Source: Podarcis raffonei (taxonomy: Eukaryota > Chordata > Lepidosauria > Squamata > Lacertidae). From it: a DNA stretch of 64,000 nt. The translations under genes and the position numbers were made by a program. The stretch covers positions 17,998,023 through 18,062,022 of the forward strand of contig NC_070604.1 in the NCBI RefSeq assembly GCF_027172205.1, given 5' to 3'. Below are positions 23,024-35,310 of the stretch, one piece after another (position 1 is the stretch's first letter; every line of letters begins with the position of its first letter). Below the pieces are notes generated by a model. It was not told the origin of the DNA. It did no database searches and saw only the letters and a program-made list of their open reading frames with translations.

Positions 23024-23130
23024 AGGGTGATTTTTTTTTTTAGGGGGACAGTTAGGACAAGAGGACCAACTTGCAAGGGCAACTGGGAGCTCCCCCCCGG
23101 ATGTCACGCGTGTGAGCATCGTGTGGCTCC

Positions 23131-23610
23131 CTCCCTAAGCTGGGCAGAAGCTTCCTGGGCTTTAGAAAGGAGGTGCCAGGCCCCTGACAGGATGCTGGAG
23201 GCCTGCTGCCTCCTTCCCAAAGCTGGGTGAGAGCCAGTGTGGTGCAGTGGTTAAGAGCGGTAGTCTCGTAATCTGGTGAACTGGGTTCGTGTCTCCACTC
23301 CTCCACATGCAGCTGCTGGGTGACCTTGGGCTAGTCACACTTCTTTGAAGTCTCTCAGCCCCACTCACCTCACAGAGTGTTTGTTGTGGGGGAGGAAGGG
23401 AAAGGAGATTGTTAGCCGCTTTGAGACTCCTTAAAGGGAGTGAAAGGCGGGATATCAAATCCAAACTCCTCCTCCTCCTCCTCCTCCTCTTCTTCTTCTT
23501 CTCTCGGTGGGCTTTGGGAAGGTGGTGGGAGGGCTCTTGGACCATGTCAGAGCCTCACACCTACCTTCCTAGGCCGGGCAGAAGCTTCCTGGGCTTTGGG
23601 AAGGAGGCAT
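23131..23610. repeat. Locally duplicated unit interrupted by a SINE
   Basis: The sequence GGGCAGAAGCTTCCTGGGCT plus TT(A/G)(G/A)(A/G)AAGGAGG occurs at about 23140-23173 and again at about 23576-23608. A partial third copy (GGGCTTTGGGAAGGTGG) lies near 23508-23525. A tRNA-derived SINE occupies the middle. Looks like a small tandem or minisatellite-like family. Confidence 0.45.
23231..23503 (+). mobile_element. tRNA-derived SINE with L2-like 3' end and CTC/CTT tail
   Basis: Starts GAGCCAGTGTGGTGCAGTGG (A-box-like TGGTGCAGTGGTTAAGAG), has a B-box-like GGGTTCGTGTCTC, a body with CAGCTGCTGGGTGACCTTGG, a LINE-like end (TTAGCCGCTTTGAGACTCC) and a pure CTC/CTT microsatellite at 23466-23503. Two more copies lie at 37.5 and 57.1 kb. 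Family name not assigned. Confidence 0.8.
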
Positions 23611-23847
23611 AAGACTTTAATATTCTAATTTATCTGGAACATTTAGGGGACTATCCTAGCCTCCCTACACTGACCACATGCCACTGATATGCACCTCCCC
23701 AAAGTGGGGAAAGTGGTGACATGTGTCTACTCATGTCTTGATGTCCAGTTGCTAACTGCTGATGGCCAACTTCAAGGCCTGCTTGAAAATTGCTTAAATG
23801 ATTTTACTTTTTTTTTTTGGCCTGTTGTAGCAACTGTTCTGTGCCAG

Positions 23848-24238
23848 GGACTTGGGTGGCTCTGTGGTCTGAACCAGTGAGCCTCTTGGGCTTGCTGACT
23901 GGAAGGCCGGCGGTTCAAATCTACGCGACGGGGTGAGCTCCCATTGGTTTGTTCCAGTTTCTGCCAGTCTAGCACACCAGAGCACACCAGTGCAAGTAGA
24001 TAAATAGGTACCGCTGCGGCAGGAAGGTAAACGGCGTTTCTGTGTGCTCTGGCTTCCGTCACGGTGTTCCATTGTGCCAGAAGTGGTTTAGTCATGCTGG
24101 CCACTTGACCCGGAAAGCTGTCTGCTGACAAATGCCAGCTCCCTCGGCCTGAAAGCGAGATGAGCGCCACAACCCCATATACGCCTTTGACTGGACTTAA
24201 CTGTCCAGGGGTCCTTTACCTTTTTTCTTTACCTTTTC
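23848..24238 (+). mobile_element. Sauria-type SINE
   Basis: Plus-strand copy: head GGTGGCTCTGTGGTCTGAAC, B-box GGTTCAAATC, body AAGTAGATAAATAGGTACC, tail GGGGTCCTTTACC followed by extra CTTTACC units. Flanked by an imperfect 9-bp repeat, CTGTGCCAG (23839-23847) and CTGTGCTAG (24239-24247). More diverged than the copies at 39 and 48 kb. Confidence 0.85.
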
Positions 24239-24337
24239 CTGTGCTAGAAGTTGCATGCTTATTAATTGCTTCTTTTATTTCTTAATATTGTATTTTATTG
24301 TATTACAATCTGCATTCCATACAATTCAAACTTTAAC

Positions 24338-24695
24338 ACCATGGGTAAGCAAACTAAGCCCCGGGGGCTGGATCCGGCCCAATCACCTTCTAAATCTGGT
24401 CCGTGGAAGGTCTGGGAATAAGCATGTTTTTACATGTTTTACATGAAAAGGAATGTGTATTTTATTTAAAATGCATCTCTGGGTTATTTGTGGGGCATAG
24501 GAATTCGTTCATTCCCCGCCACAAAAAATATAGTTCAGCCCCCCACAAGGTCTGAAGGACAGTGGACCGGCCCCCTGCTGAAAAAGTTTGCTGACCCCGT
24601 GCCTATTTTACATGGGCACAGCACGGACCACCTAAATGAAGCCTATAGGCCACAGGTTGTCCACGAACCGCAGTTTGAGAAGCTCTGCTCTCAGG
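24338..24695. mobile_element. hAT-type non-autonomous DNA transposon(s)
   Basis: The block from CCATGGGTAAGCAAACTAAG through GGGGGCTGGATCCGGCCC to AAAAAGTTTGCTGACCCC is a common reptilian hAT MITE with 'GTTTGCTGACCC' type ends. A second piece (GGCCACAGGTTGTCCACGAA, then CAGTTTGAGAAGCTCTG) adjoins at 24610-24695 and looks like another hAT end. Assignment from memory of consensus forms. Confidence 0.6.
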
Positions 24696-24699
24696 TATG

Positions 24700-27600
24700 G
24701 ATAAAGAGGCAAAATTCCACTTCTGCATCTGCCTGGGGAAAGCGTTGCATTTCTTGCACTGCCAATCATAACCGCAACCATTTTAATTCAAAACTATGGA
24801 CAACAGTGGACAGTATCCTCTCTGCTAGGCATGGCAAGCTCTGTCTGACAAGACTGTTGTACGGCAGCATTGCATGAAATGCAGATGGAGTGATTTGAAG
24901 GGAGAAGCGTGCCAAAGTACATCGGCCAGCTTTTGCCATCTCTAAAATTAACCTTGGTTCACTTGTACCAAGCAAGGATGTCCTTCTGCCCTTCATAATT
25001 ATTTGCATCCAACTGAAATCTACTTTAAGAGGAATAGCACATTACAGGTCGATGTCAGTGTGCAGACCAGACACAGACCAGTTAGCCCACGAAGGCAGCA
25101 TACTACTCTGTTCCATTTTATTCTTTGTATTTTATCCAACAATACTCAAGTCCTTCCCAGATTCCCCCCCCCTCTACTAAATATAACTTTGTTTCAAACA
25201 CTTTTGTTGGGCAAATTACATTAGGGTGGATGGCGCAGGTATCCATTAGAGTTTATTTATCGTGATACAGTTTAGATCTCACGCTTATAAATAACTTATG
25301 TTATGGGGCTTTTGTTTGTAGAAATGTAACTTACATATTTTATTACGCTTTTCTGTAAACCTCAAAAAGAATGTTGTCAAAGCAGCACTCTTAAACTAAG
25401 GTACATAAAATCTGCACCACCATTATTTTTTAATACGGCAAGGAAGCCATGATATTTCTCGATAGTTTGAAAGGTTTGCTGTCACCATAAACACACACCA
25501 CAATAAAACATTAAAAAGTCGGAGGAATTATTTTATGAAGTGCATAGGCACCAAAGCATTCTTCCTCCAAAGCATTCTTATGTAAGAGGAAACAGAATAT
25601 TTTTCTAAGAGAGCTAGATCTGCCTCTCTCCTTCTCTCCCCACACCTCTCATTTTTTTTTTTAAAGTCAAGCAACACAGCCTTCACTGGGCTACAAAGCA
25701 ACACACACTTGTTTACTTCTCTGTGTAAAAGCCTGGTAGATGCTTGGTTTCATCTTGTGGCTATACAATGCTTTAGTGGGACGAATCAAACTGAAAATCC
25801 TAATTTGTTAAATTTATCGCTGCAATTTAAACTCCCACGTACTCAATTCAGAGGAAACTACTATTGCCTACTTCTCGGATGCTTTTAGAATATTCCCCAT
25901 CCCAATTATTTCCCCTCTATTATGTTCATGCCTGGCCCATAGCTATGGAGAAAATAGGGCACAGGAAAGAGAACTACGTAAAGTAGGGCAATTAAGAACA
26001 CTTGAGGGAGGGTTGTTATTGCACAGATAAAAAACCCATTTAAAGGATTAAATTCTGGACTTAACTAATTTTGGCAGGGTTCCCTGGAACAACGGATAGA
26101 TTTAACAACAGCAGCTGGAACCGTAAAAACCCAAGGCCAAGTGCTATGGCACCCATTTCCACATCTAAAAGCGGACTGGTTCATATGTCCATGTACTCCA
26201 ATAAGTTTTTCAGCTCTTAACGGTGGTTGAGAAGCTGTTCAAAATATGTGTATCAAGTTTCAGGAGTGATCTTATTTATCTGGAAGTTTTGTATTAAACG
26301 TGAATCCAGCACTGCATTTATATGCACCAGGGAGCCTGAAGCCATATACAAGGAAGCAGCACTAAATCCAGAGTGCTCAGTTACAAGGCTTCTCAAGTCC
26401 AGCTTTCAAGAGAGAAGATGGTTCAGACCCAACCAAAAAAAACCACGACTGATCTGTGGACAGAGACAGATTGCACCCAAACAGCATTTCCTCCCACGGC
26501 ATGACAAAGGAAGCCACAGTTAAGGAAACATTAGTTTCCTTTCAATGTGGAGGTACAGGTTTCAATGTGGAGGTACAGCCTTTCAATGTGGAGGTACAGG
26601 TTTTCAAGCTAATGAATTTGGCTTTGCGTGGAGGTCAGGTGTTGTTTATAGGGATGGAGAAAGAAAAAAGCACCTTGGACTGGAGCTCCTCGCCTCTTGA
26701 AACAAATAATTTGACAGAATGACAGTTCCTTGCTTTTTTCGAGGGCTGAAGTGAGTTACGAGCGACAAGTCTCTGCTCCTGTATCAACAGCAGGAACAAA
26801 ATGCCAACTTTAAACAAAATGTAATCTGGGCACCCACATGAAACATACCGAGGCAAACCACAGGTTCATCTCTGGAAGGGCTTTTCCCCAGCCTTGCTAA
26901 GAGAGTTTGAGCCTAAATGATTGCAGGTTCAAGATTTTGAAAGGTGCACCGTCGCCCATATCCTATGTGGGATGCTGCCTGAATAAGGAGTCAGAGGACC
27001 AGCCCAAAAACCATTCCAGCACCAAGCATACTCATTTCGCCACATTGCTGATACTGAGTACTGTGCAGCTGTGGAGATGACAAATGTCTGGCAACAGTTC
27101 CTTGCAGCACAGAACCCTAATCCCAATAAAAGTGGATTCCCTGTGCCCCATGGACCCTTGGTGAGCAGGGCTAACTTCCAGGGTTCTCCTACTTGATCTA
27201 TGTAGGGCCATTTAAGATGAATATGCCCTTTAGGTGCTGTGACAGGAGCAGTCTGTTTCTTTAAAAATATTAAAATTCATTTTAATCCTACGCACAGTTA
27301 CAGGCAATCCTATACACAATTACCTGAAAGTAAGCCCAAATGAAAACAACAGGACTTTCTTCTGTGTAGACCTGTGTAGGATTATACTGGTAATTCTTGC
27401 GCAAGGAATACTTTAGCAGTCAAAACACAAACTAAAGCTCTGTATTTTGTCCTAGAATGAAACATTCAAAATACGTGAGTGTGAAACGAACATTTATTCC
27501 TTCTCAATTAAAGAATGGATCATCACCTGTAAGCTTCAAAAAGTACGACTTTCTTACTTTAATCCAGAATTGTTAATTTGCATTCTGCCAATTTTCTGCT

Positions 27601-28086
27601 TGTCAACAGTGCACTTAAGACATAAAGCTTTTAAAAAATCTACATATCTACATATAGCCATATTGTTTACAAATTATGCTTTCTGTTACTGTTTAGATGA
27701 AGCCATGAGAGAAATAGATATGACATCGCTGTTTTTTTAAACTCTCTGATATTGGTCTAATCGCGGAACTGAAATTTCCCAGCAATGCAATTTCAGAAAG
27801 AAAATACATATTTTATTTTGTTCTTTGGTTAGATATTGTTTCTGCACCATTTAATTGTGAAAGGGGATAAGAAGTTTGGATACGGAAGTTCAAAATGGTT
27901 CTTAATGCCAAGTGTGATTTTATATTGTTTCCAGTGTTACAAATCCTTACATTTATGCCAGAGATATAAAAAGGCAGAAGTTATTTAAAAAAATATTTTC
28001 TATTACAGTCAAACCCTATCTAACAATATTGTGGTTCCCCAACCTTCAAAGTCTGTTCATTTATCAAACATCTTCCAAGTTCAGCA
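24700..28086. other. Mostly unique sequence and RANBP17 3' flank
   Basis: No exon recognised below 28087. It contains a three-copy minisatellite at 26538-26601 and a palindromic AAGTAAG-type repeat near 27300-27380. Minus-strand AATAAA signals at 27817-27812 (about 270 nt after the RANBP17 stop) and 27498-27493 are candidate poly(A) signals. Confidence 0.5.
26538..26601. repeat. Three-copy ~22-bp minisatellite
   Basis: The unit TTTCAATGTGGAGGTACAG repeats three times in a row with 1-4 bp spacers (CC, GG or GG-T). It lies in otherwise unique sequence. Confidence 0.85.
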
Positions 28087-28183
28087 TCAACTCATCATTT
28101 CTGAACTGCTTGATTCTGATGCCCCCTCGCAGCGCAGGGTTTCAGCCATGTCTCTGCGGAAGACCGACATATTCTGTGTGAAT
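28087..28183 (-). CDS. RANBP17: RANBP17 terminal coding exon
   Basis: Follows acceptor TTGGTTCCAG. The first base completes the Arg codon split from the previous exon, then it reads FTQNMSVFRRDMAETLRCEG, ASESSSSEMMS and TGA (28089-28087). FTQNLS.FRR near the C-terminus and a final ...MMS are shared by RANBP17 and its paralogue XPO7. RANBP17 is an importin-beta-family nuclear transport receptor (exportin-7-like) that binds RanGTP. The last exon encodes only the tail after the final HEAT-like helices. RANBP17 rather than XPO7 is chosen because TLX3 lies next door in the conserved order. Confidence 0.9.
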
Positions 28184-30359
28184 CTGGAACCAAGAAGACA
28201 CCAAACATGTCAAATGTCCTTTCGGGCGAAGCATTTAGAGAAAGCTGCTAAGAATTCTGAAAACAAAACCAGTCCTTTGTTAGAATTGAATTGCTATTGT
28301 CAGAAGTTAACTCCCACAGCTGCAAGAACTCCTACAAGTAAAATAAACACCTTTAAAAAATTTTAACAGATGATGATTATATTTGGATTATTTTAGTCCT
28401 TATTTGAGCTGGAAAGGAAAGCCCCCAAAGCATGTGAAGGTCAAAATTAAGGCATAGCTAAAACCTGAAAAAGACTGGTTAATCAATGCAGAAGAACTTT
28501 CCTTCTCTATTTAGCGGTGAAAGTGGAACAATTTATGCATATGAACAGTGAAGCCTATTTCAAACCATTATCAATTCTCTGAAAAGTCTATAAGTAGCCA
28601 TGATTATACCTTGGGTTTACATTTCCACCAACGTTGTTTTGAAAATGAGAAGCAAACTTTTAAATCCATCCCTCTGATTTGCCCAAGGGTGAGAACCTTT
28701 TCTGTGTGGTTAGTGATTTTGGTGTATTAGTTGAAGGCCTGTTATTTGAGCCTTACAGATCCCTGCCTTACAAATGGCTCCAGACTGGTTTGGAATTGCG
28801 ACAAGCCCAAATATTTAGGGTGAAGACGCAGTCACTGTCTGTTTAGTCTACCCCATAAGAATCCTGTGACGGTAAAACGGGGGAAAGTAATAAAAATGGA
28901 TAAAAAGAATAATAAAGATCATGTACATCTAAAATATAATTATTAGATGCTATTAAACTGCCCACAAGGTAGCAGTTATAATGCAGCACAGTGGAGCAGA
29001 TCAGCACATATTTGGGGCAGATTTCTTTACACTAATTCAAGCCTCAAGCTAACAAATGGGGAATTCAAATGGTTCCTACAAGCCTTTATGACACGAAAGA
29101 AAGATTCTCCAACACTGGAAGGAAAGTTTTCCACCAGCCGTTGCACAAAGGGCTTTCCGTATTAGACTGTGCAGCCTATCACAGACCAGAGCTTCTAAAT
29201 AAATATTTGGACATTTGGTCTGCAGATACTGAGCTTTATACCTTTGGGTATAGTACTTGTGTTGAGAATAACCAAATCTTTGTACCTGAAGCATTGCTGG
29301 GAGCTGTAATTGTACCTTGGCATTGGGGTGGGGGGCACATTGCATTCAGTGACTTTTAAATTTGCCCCCAAATGCAAACCCCACTGGGATTAGCTGCTGT
29401 ATGGAGGGTGATTTCTCACTGCTGAAAGTTGTCACCAATCTGTTGAATTCCTTGCAGGTCCTGCCAGTGCCTGCAAAATAGCTCACCTGAGGTCATGCTA
29501 ACATCCCGTGATTGACAGATGGGAAGCCCCCATCGAACTGTCAAAGCGGCATGTGGGAGGTGAGGAGACAAAGGACCAGGACCACTGGACCCAATCCCGT
29601 GTCCTTGCTGGGATTACGGAAGTGAGAGCTGGACCATAAAGAAGGCTGATCGCCGAAGAATTGATGCTTTTGAATTATGGTGCTGGAGGAGACTCTTGAG
29701 AGTCCCATGGACTGCAGGAAGATCAAACCTATCCATTCTTAAGGAAATCAGCCCTGAGTGCTCACTGGAAGGACAGATCGTGAAGCTGAGACTCCAATAC
29801 TTTGGCCACCTCATGAGAAGAGAAGACTCCCTGGAAAAGACCCTGATGTTGGGAAAGATGGACGGCGCAAGGAGAAGGGGACGGCAGAGGACGAGATGGC
29901 TGGACAGTGTTCTCGAAGCTACCAGCATGAGTTTGACCAAACTGCGGGAGGCAGTGGAAGACAGGAGTGCCTGGCATGCTCTGGTCCAGGGGGTCACGAA
30001 GAGTCGGACACGACTAAACGACTAAACAACAACAACAACACCGTGGTGAGAAGCACACACACAAAAGCCATAGATCATGCCACTTCTGTGGCAACATCAT
30101 GGATTTTATCCTTCGTTCTATGTTCATGGCTTTCTGAACCCACCAACACTAACAATAAATCTTGTTCCTGTATAATGGCTCGGCTACTTGTTCGCTATTG
30201 GCACAAGATGACATTTTCATACATATACATGCACACACTGCTGTCTGAGCAACTGTGCATTTATGGTGTGTAACATACTTATCTGGAAAATCCCCTATTT
30301 TAAGGTTATTTTATCAGTCACAGATTTTTTTCTCCATCTCAGGATATAGTGAAGCTTAC
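28184..30359 (-). other. RANBP17 intron (2,176 bp)
   Basis: Between the last two coding exons. The main content is the BovB fragment at about 29600-30043; the rest is unique AT-rich sequence. Confidence 0.85.
29600..30043 (+). mobile_element. BovB (RTE clade) LINE, 3' end
   Basis: A plus-strand copy with an open C-terminal frame (29666-30025): RRIDAFELWCWRRLLRVPWT, AGRSNLSILKEISPECSLEG, QIVKLRLQYFGHLMRREDSL, EKTLMLGKMDGARRRGRQRT, then RWLDSVLEATSMSLTKLREA. It ends at ACTAAACGACTAAAC and (AAC)n. It is closely similar to the copy at 22.5 kb but in opposite orientation, so the two form a 7-kb-spaced inverted pair. Confidence 0.93.
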
Positions 30360-30487
30360 CTGTCTCTGTTCTTTACTAGAAGGCTTTGTTCCACTCCTTC
30401 CATTAGGCTGCTAAAGCACTGATGAAGGACTTCTTGTTTGTTGGCAGGCTGACTGTTTATCAAGCTGGCTCTTAATTCACTGAAGTA
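30360..30487 (-). CDS. RANBP17: RANBP17 penultimate coding exon
   Basis: A 128-nt exon between acceptor TTTTTTCCAG and donor CAG|GTAAGC. It encodes [40 protein letters not shown] and RDR, the last Arg being split. It corresponds to the C-terminal HEAT-repeat region of exportin-7-like proteins (XPO7 has YFS.LR.SI.NSQP..KQ and LMEGIE.NLL.KNRDRFTQNLS). It starts in phase 0 after LNEK of the preceding exon. No stops or frameshifts. Confidence 0.93.
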
Positions 30488-30584
30488 CTGGAAAAAACAA
30501 AGAAGAAATAGTTATTAAAATGATGGAATGTAGCATACGGCCGAGTTTACAGGATCAAACTTTCTATTTATTTATTTAGTGCTA

Positions 30585-30589
<5 letters not shown>

Positions 30590-30637
<48 letters not shown>

Positions 30638-30680
30638 TGTATTTCAATAAAATATATTAGCTATATATATATATATATAT
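30590..30680. repeat. (CT)n-(GT)n and (TA)n microsatellites
   Basis: A CT block then a GT block at about 30590-30639, and a TA block at 30661-30680, only about 100 bp into the intron upstream of the RANBP17 penultimate exon acceptor (30488). Confidence 0.9.
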
Positions 30681-33600
30681 GCAATAATGTACTGTGGAGT
30701 ACAGTTTTTTCCGTTATGTAATGTAAAACTGACAGCATACGATGCCAAAGCATAGTAAGATACCAAACCTCTCCATATAGTGAGGAAGATTTATTAACAT
30801 TCGAAATGAACAGGAACCAGGTTGCATTCAACTTCTTTTTTAAAAAATCACCTCTTACCACCCTGCTGTGCCGCATTAATCATTCTGTTAATGCTATCTC
30901 CCAAATCCTAACAAGCCAACAACTTTGTAGGGGAAAGACCAGATCCAGCTTTCCATTTAGCAGCAATTTCCATCCTTGAAGCAGCCAACAAAAAGGCTAC
31001 AAAGTTCCTGGTGTATAGAGGATTGAATTTTCAAACTCCAATAACAAGTGGGCTCCATCTTGGGGATATGAATATCTAGTTCCAGCTACAGTTTGGAATG
31101 AGGCACTTGATCATTGGAAGGTGTTTCAGGGCTCTAATTTAGCCCAGCCTAATAAGCTGAGGCATCCTTAAATACTTCTCACACACTCTACATCAAGACA
31201 AGAGCAAGACACAAGCAAAACCCACGTGGGTCCACTGTACCCCAGTGCCAAGTGAAGGCAAGAAGGAACAAGATTATTGTAACACAGAGGCCATTGACCA
31301 GAAGAAGCTAGTTGCGTTTACATCCAATTGAAAGCAATAGGACATGTTAAACATGGCTGGGATAAGTTCAGCATGACTAATTATACCGGGACTGTGAATG
31401 TTTGCTGTTATAGATATGGGAACAAAGGCCAGGACTAAGCAATGTAATTTGGTCTTCCTATAAGGAATCAAGGCAGCCCATTGTTGGTGAAGGAAAAACT
31501 TATTTTTCTTATCTTTGCTAACATTTTAAGCGCTGAGATTAGTTAAAAAATTTCCCACAAGGGCTCCTTTTCTTACAACTGCTTGGTCCTCACTCTGAAT
31601 TTTAAGTTCAGTTGGGCCCTTTCAAAAACCAGTAGATCTTTTGAAAGAGGGACGATTGCTGACGTAACCCAAAAGGCCAACCTTCCTAATGGTTTTTGTT
31701 GGCGTCATAATAATCCTCTGCTATTCGCACTTTTCAAGGGAGGCAACGGAGACGTTATCCTGCCACAAATACCCCCTCTCTTATCTGCTTTAAAGGATTG
31801 TGTAATGTGCCACAGTGCAATCTTGTGGCCCAAAGTACAAACCAGATCAATTTCACTAAGTGTAGCAAACACCACACCCACCCACTGCGCAGTACTGGGT
31901 GCTCCCTGCTGATGCACTAAAAAACCCAATGAAACTCTTCATCAATGAATCCTGAGGTGTTAAACCTCGTTGTAATGGGTTGTACTGGACTAGGACTAGG
32001 TCTGGGAAGTTGAACTTAGAGCAGCTCACTGGCTGACCCATCATTCCCTTTTAGCTAACCAACCTCACAGGGTTGTTGTGATGATAAAGTGAAGGATTGG
32101 ACCATGCACACTGCACTCAACACCTTGGAGAAAGAGAGGTAAAAATAAATTACACTGATGATAAGCATCCTGCAATGGCGGGCTTGGAAACACTGATAGC
32201 ACCAGCCTGCGCATGTTTACTCAGATGTGTTCAATGGGGCCTACTCTCAAGACAGAATTGCCAGATTGCATCCAAATTGGTGTTGGAACCGCGAACTGAA
32301 ACAAACTACCGCTCATTGCTATATTGCTGGCTTCTCAAATGTTACGGATACTCAAAGCGCACAGAATATTTGCTGTTTTGTATCCTTTATATCAAAATAT
32401 TTCCCAATAAACCTATTAAAAAAACCCACCCACCCCAGTACCTGCCTCCTTAATGCAGACGAGTCCTTAATGCAGAAGACCTACTGATAAATAATGACAC
32501 GCATATATACATTCCACGGCTAACCAAGCTCCATGATCATTAGAATGCAATATTGTTCCAGAAGAAAGAAAATTGTGCTAGCCCCATATTTCTTACTATT
32601 CATGATTGCATGGCTATATCTCCTTGTGAAATATTTAATTCCTTCTTACACTAAAGCTGCTAAAATCAAAACCACATAATTAATATAGAGTCAGGCTAAT
32701 ATTTAATACTATAAATCAGAGGCATTGGCTAAACAAAAATGTTGCCAAGAACAAGATTGGGAATGCATAAGACTACTTATTTCCGCCTTTTATAATGATG
32801 CACTGACTCAGGGCAGATAGAAAATGATTAGTTTTCCTCCCAAAGTAGGAAATATTGCTTCCATCTGTAAAGGATAATATTGTGATGTCATAAACTTTTT
32901 CTAAACACTGAATTTGCCCTTATTCCCTCTCAATCATTTTAAAAGAACTGCTCCTCGTATGGAGGTTGGATTTAAATCACAATAATACACCAAGAAGATG
33001 AATGACAGTGCTATTGGATATGGTTAAAATTGGATCCTTCAGCACAGGTGAATGATGAGACGGCGCTTCTATACTTGATATATTTTCTTCTTCTATTAGT
33101 TTCCTACCAGGGCTGGGATTTCGGTTTGAATTTTAATGTATGCGGCTGCTGCTAATCTTAGTGTCTTATTTTTTCCCAGCACCATCTTATTGTATAGACA
33201 ATTCATTCTCCAAAGCAGTAATGCACTGCCACTTGTGACTGCCCAGGAGATAAATGAATTTGGAATAAAGTCAGAACGCGCACAGAAGTATGGAGAACGT
33301 TACAGGTCAATATCTCCAGGAACAATCCCTCAGTATCTGCAGCAAGCCTGTATATGTTCAGACGGGTTTGCATGGCTATACAGAAATGGTTTCCTTTTCA
33401 GCTGGGTACCTGACCTTAGCCTCAAGTCCACAGACCCAAATTTGCATGCAAAAACCCTACAGGGGGTGACTTGTCTGAAAAATGACTCCTCTGTCCACCA
33501 CAAAGCCTGGCGGTGAATATCAATGATGGGAAACCCCAGGATTCTAGTTGTTTACTGACAACTAGACAGTTCTTTGAGAGGCACTGGGTGCAATCACACA

Positions 33601-33895
33601 TTTTGGGCTGTGCTTGCACACCAACATCATGAAATACTCTTGGAAACTTTTGGGAAGGATGAGGGCTCCCCTCGCCCCCAAATTCTCCTCTGCTGCTTCA
33701 ACAGACGCATCAGTGGAGGAGCAGACACTGCATGTGGTATCAGGAGAACCCTCTTCTTCAACAGTGATAGAAGGAGGGCAGAGTGCAGGGATGGGGAACC
33801 TGGGGCTCTCCATTGTTGGACTCCAACTCCAGCTCCCATAGCCCCAGCCAGTATGGTCAATGGTCAGGGATGATGCGAGTTCCCTCCTTCCCACT

Positions 33896-34247
33896 GGTCT
33901 AGAAACACAAGTCAATTGGTTGTGAGCTAAAGGTTTGAATTCTGGCGACGGGGTGAGCTCCTGCTGCTCTGTCCCAGCTCCTGCCAACCTAGCAGTTCAA
34001 AAGCACACCAGTGCAAGTAGATAAATAGGTACCGCTGTGGTGGGAAGGTAAACAGCGTTTCCGTGCGCTCTGGCTTCCGTCATGGTGTCCCACTGCGCCA
34101 GAAGCAGTTTAGTCATGCTGGCTACATGACCCAGAAAGCTGTCTGTGGACAAACGCCGGCTCCCTTAGCCTGAAAGTGAAATGAGCACCACAACCCCATA
34201 GTCACCTTTGACTGGACTTAACCATCCAGGGGTCCTTTACCTTTACC
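33896..34247 (+). mobile_element. Sauria-type SINE (diverged head)
   Basis: The body matches other copies (GGGGTGAGCTCCTGCTGCTC, GCAAGTAGATAAATAGGTACC, CATGCTGGCTACATGACCC, GGGGTCCTTTACCTTTACC). The first ~40 bp are degenerate, so the start is approximate. Confidence 0.8.
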
Positions 34248-34623
34248 TCACACACTGTAAGAATCTGCAGAGGGGGTTGTGGGGCATCATTATCTAGTCT
34301 CAACCCCCCATACTCCTGTATGCCACCATGCATTTAAGAGAGAATGTCCTAAATTAGGCTGCTGAGGTTGACCAGGGCTAGAGACATGAGTTACATAATG
34401 GTTTGGGAATGTAGAAGAGATTCATTTTTGTTATGCAAAGAATATAGGGTTTCTTTTTGCAATATGAAGTGTCTCCAAACACCTCTGCCTGATCCAAGAG
34501 ACTTATTTCTTCCCTCTCATTCTATTACACTCAGCGATGGACTGTGAAAAGCAGCCTGTCAATACTAACACTGACCTGTCTCATTTTTAATCTAAATGAA
34601 TGTCCTAGTTCTGGAATACTTAC

Positions 34624-34722
34624 TTTCTCATTGAGAAGTATAAGGCCCAAGAGGGGCCTCGAGACTGACCATTGGTTTCTGCAGTCTTCAAAAATTATGG
34701 TATTCATGAGAATTGACATCAT
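34624..34722 (-). CDS. RANBP17: RANBP17 coding exon (third from last)
   Basis: A 99-nt phase-0 exon, acceptor TTTTCAG and donor AAA|GTAAGT. It encodes MMSILMNTIIFEDCRNQWSV and SRPLLGLILLNEK. The IIFEDCRNQWS.SRPLLGLILLNEK block is one of the most conserved segments of the XPO7/RANBP17 family. Located in the C-terminal HEAT-repeat solenoid. Confidence 0.95.
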
Positions 34723-35204
34723 CTGAAAAGAAAATGACCAAAAGTGTAATTGGTGAATATACCAACGTGCATGACTAATCCCAGCTCCGAAATAAATGAA
34801 CAGAATAAATAGAACAAAACAAAAAAAAAAATTTTCCTTCCAGTAGTAACTAGAATAAATAGAATTTCAAGTATTGCAGAAGTTACTTTTGACATGGCAT
34901 GGGTATTTTAACCAGACAAGCTATTTTTTAAAATACAAATTAACCTATGCAATATACTAGTTATTTCCTTTGATTCCCAAATAGCAACTTTATCCGTAGC
35001 TTATTATAAAAACAGCAGAAGGGGGAAGAGGAGAGAAAACAGGAAAAAAAAAATTAAGGGTAGACTTGTGTCCACCTGTTTTGAATGCAGACCTTAATGC
35101 AAACTTGTCAAACCCCTCGCTTGATGGAGATAATCTAGAGCCTCTGGACAGCTACTGATTGAAGACCTCCAATGAGGGAGAGAGCATCACCCCTTTAGGT
35201 TAGA

Positions 35205-35310
35205 GTTTCCCAAACTTGGATCTCCAGTTGTTTTGGGACTACAACTCCTATCATCCCTAGCTAGCAGGACCAGTGCTCAGGGATGATGGGAATTGTAGTC
35301 CAAAAACCTC
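35205..35310. mobile_element. Foldback MITE, ACTACAACTCC family
   Basis: Arms TTTGGGACTACAACTCCTAT and ATGGGAATTGTAGTCCAAAA flank a GCTAGCAGGACCAGTGCTC centre. Imperfect copy of the palindrome at 36.35 kb. Confidence 0.65.

Larger units (their letters stand above)
30488..34623 (-). other. RANBP17 intron (4,136 bp)
   Basis: Contains the microsatellites at 30.6 kb, an AAGTAAG/AATGGGGCCTACT-type palindromic repeat at about 32205-32280, a foldback fragment at about 33796-33880 and a Sauria SINE at about 33896-34247. No exon signature in the remainder. Confidence 0.8.

Noticed and set aside
26538-26601. CRISPR-like short repeat array
   Set aside because: Only three units with almost no spacer, in a vertebrate genome; it is a minisatellite.
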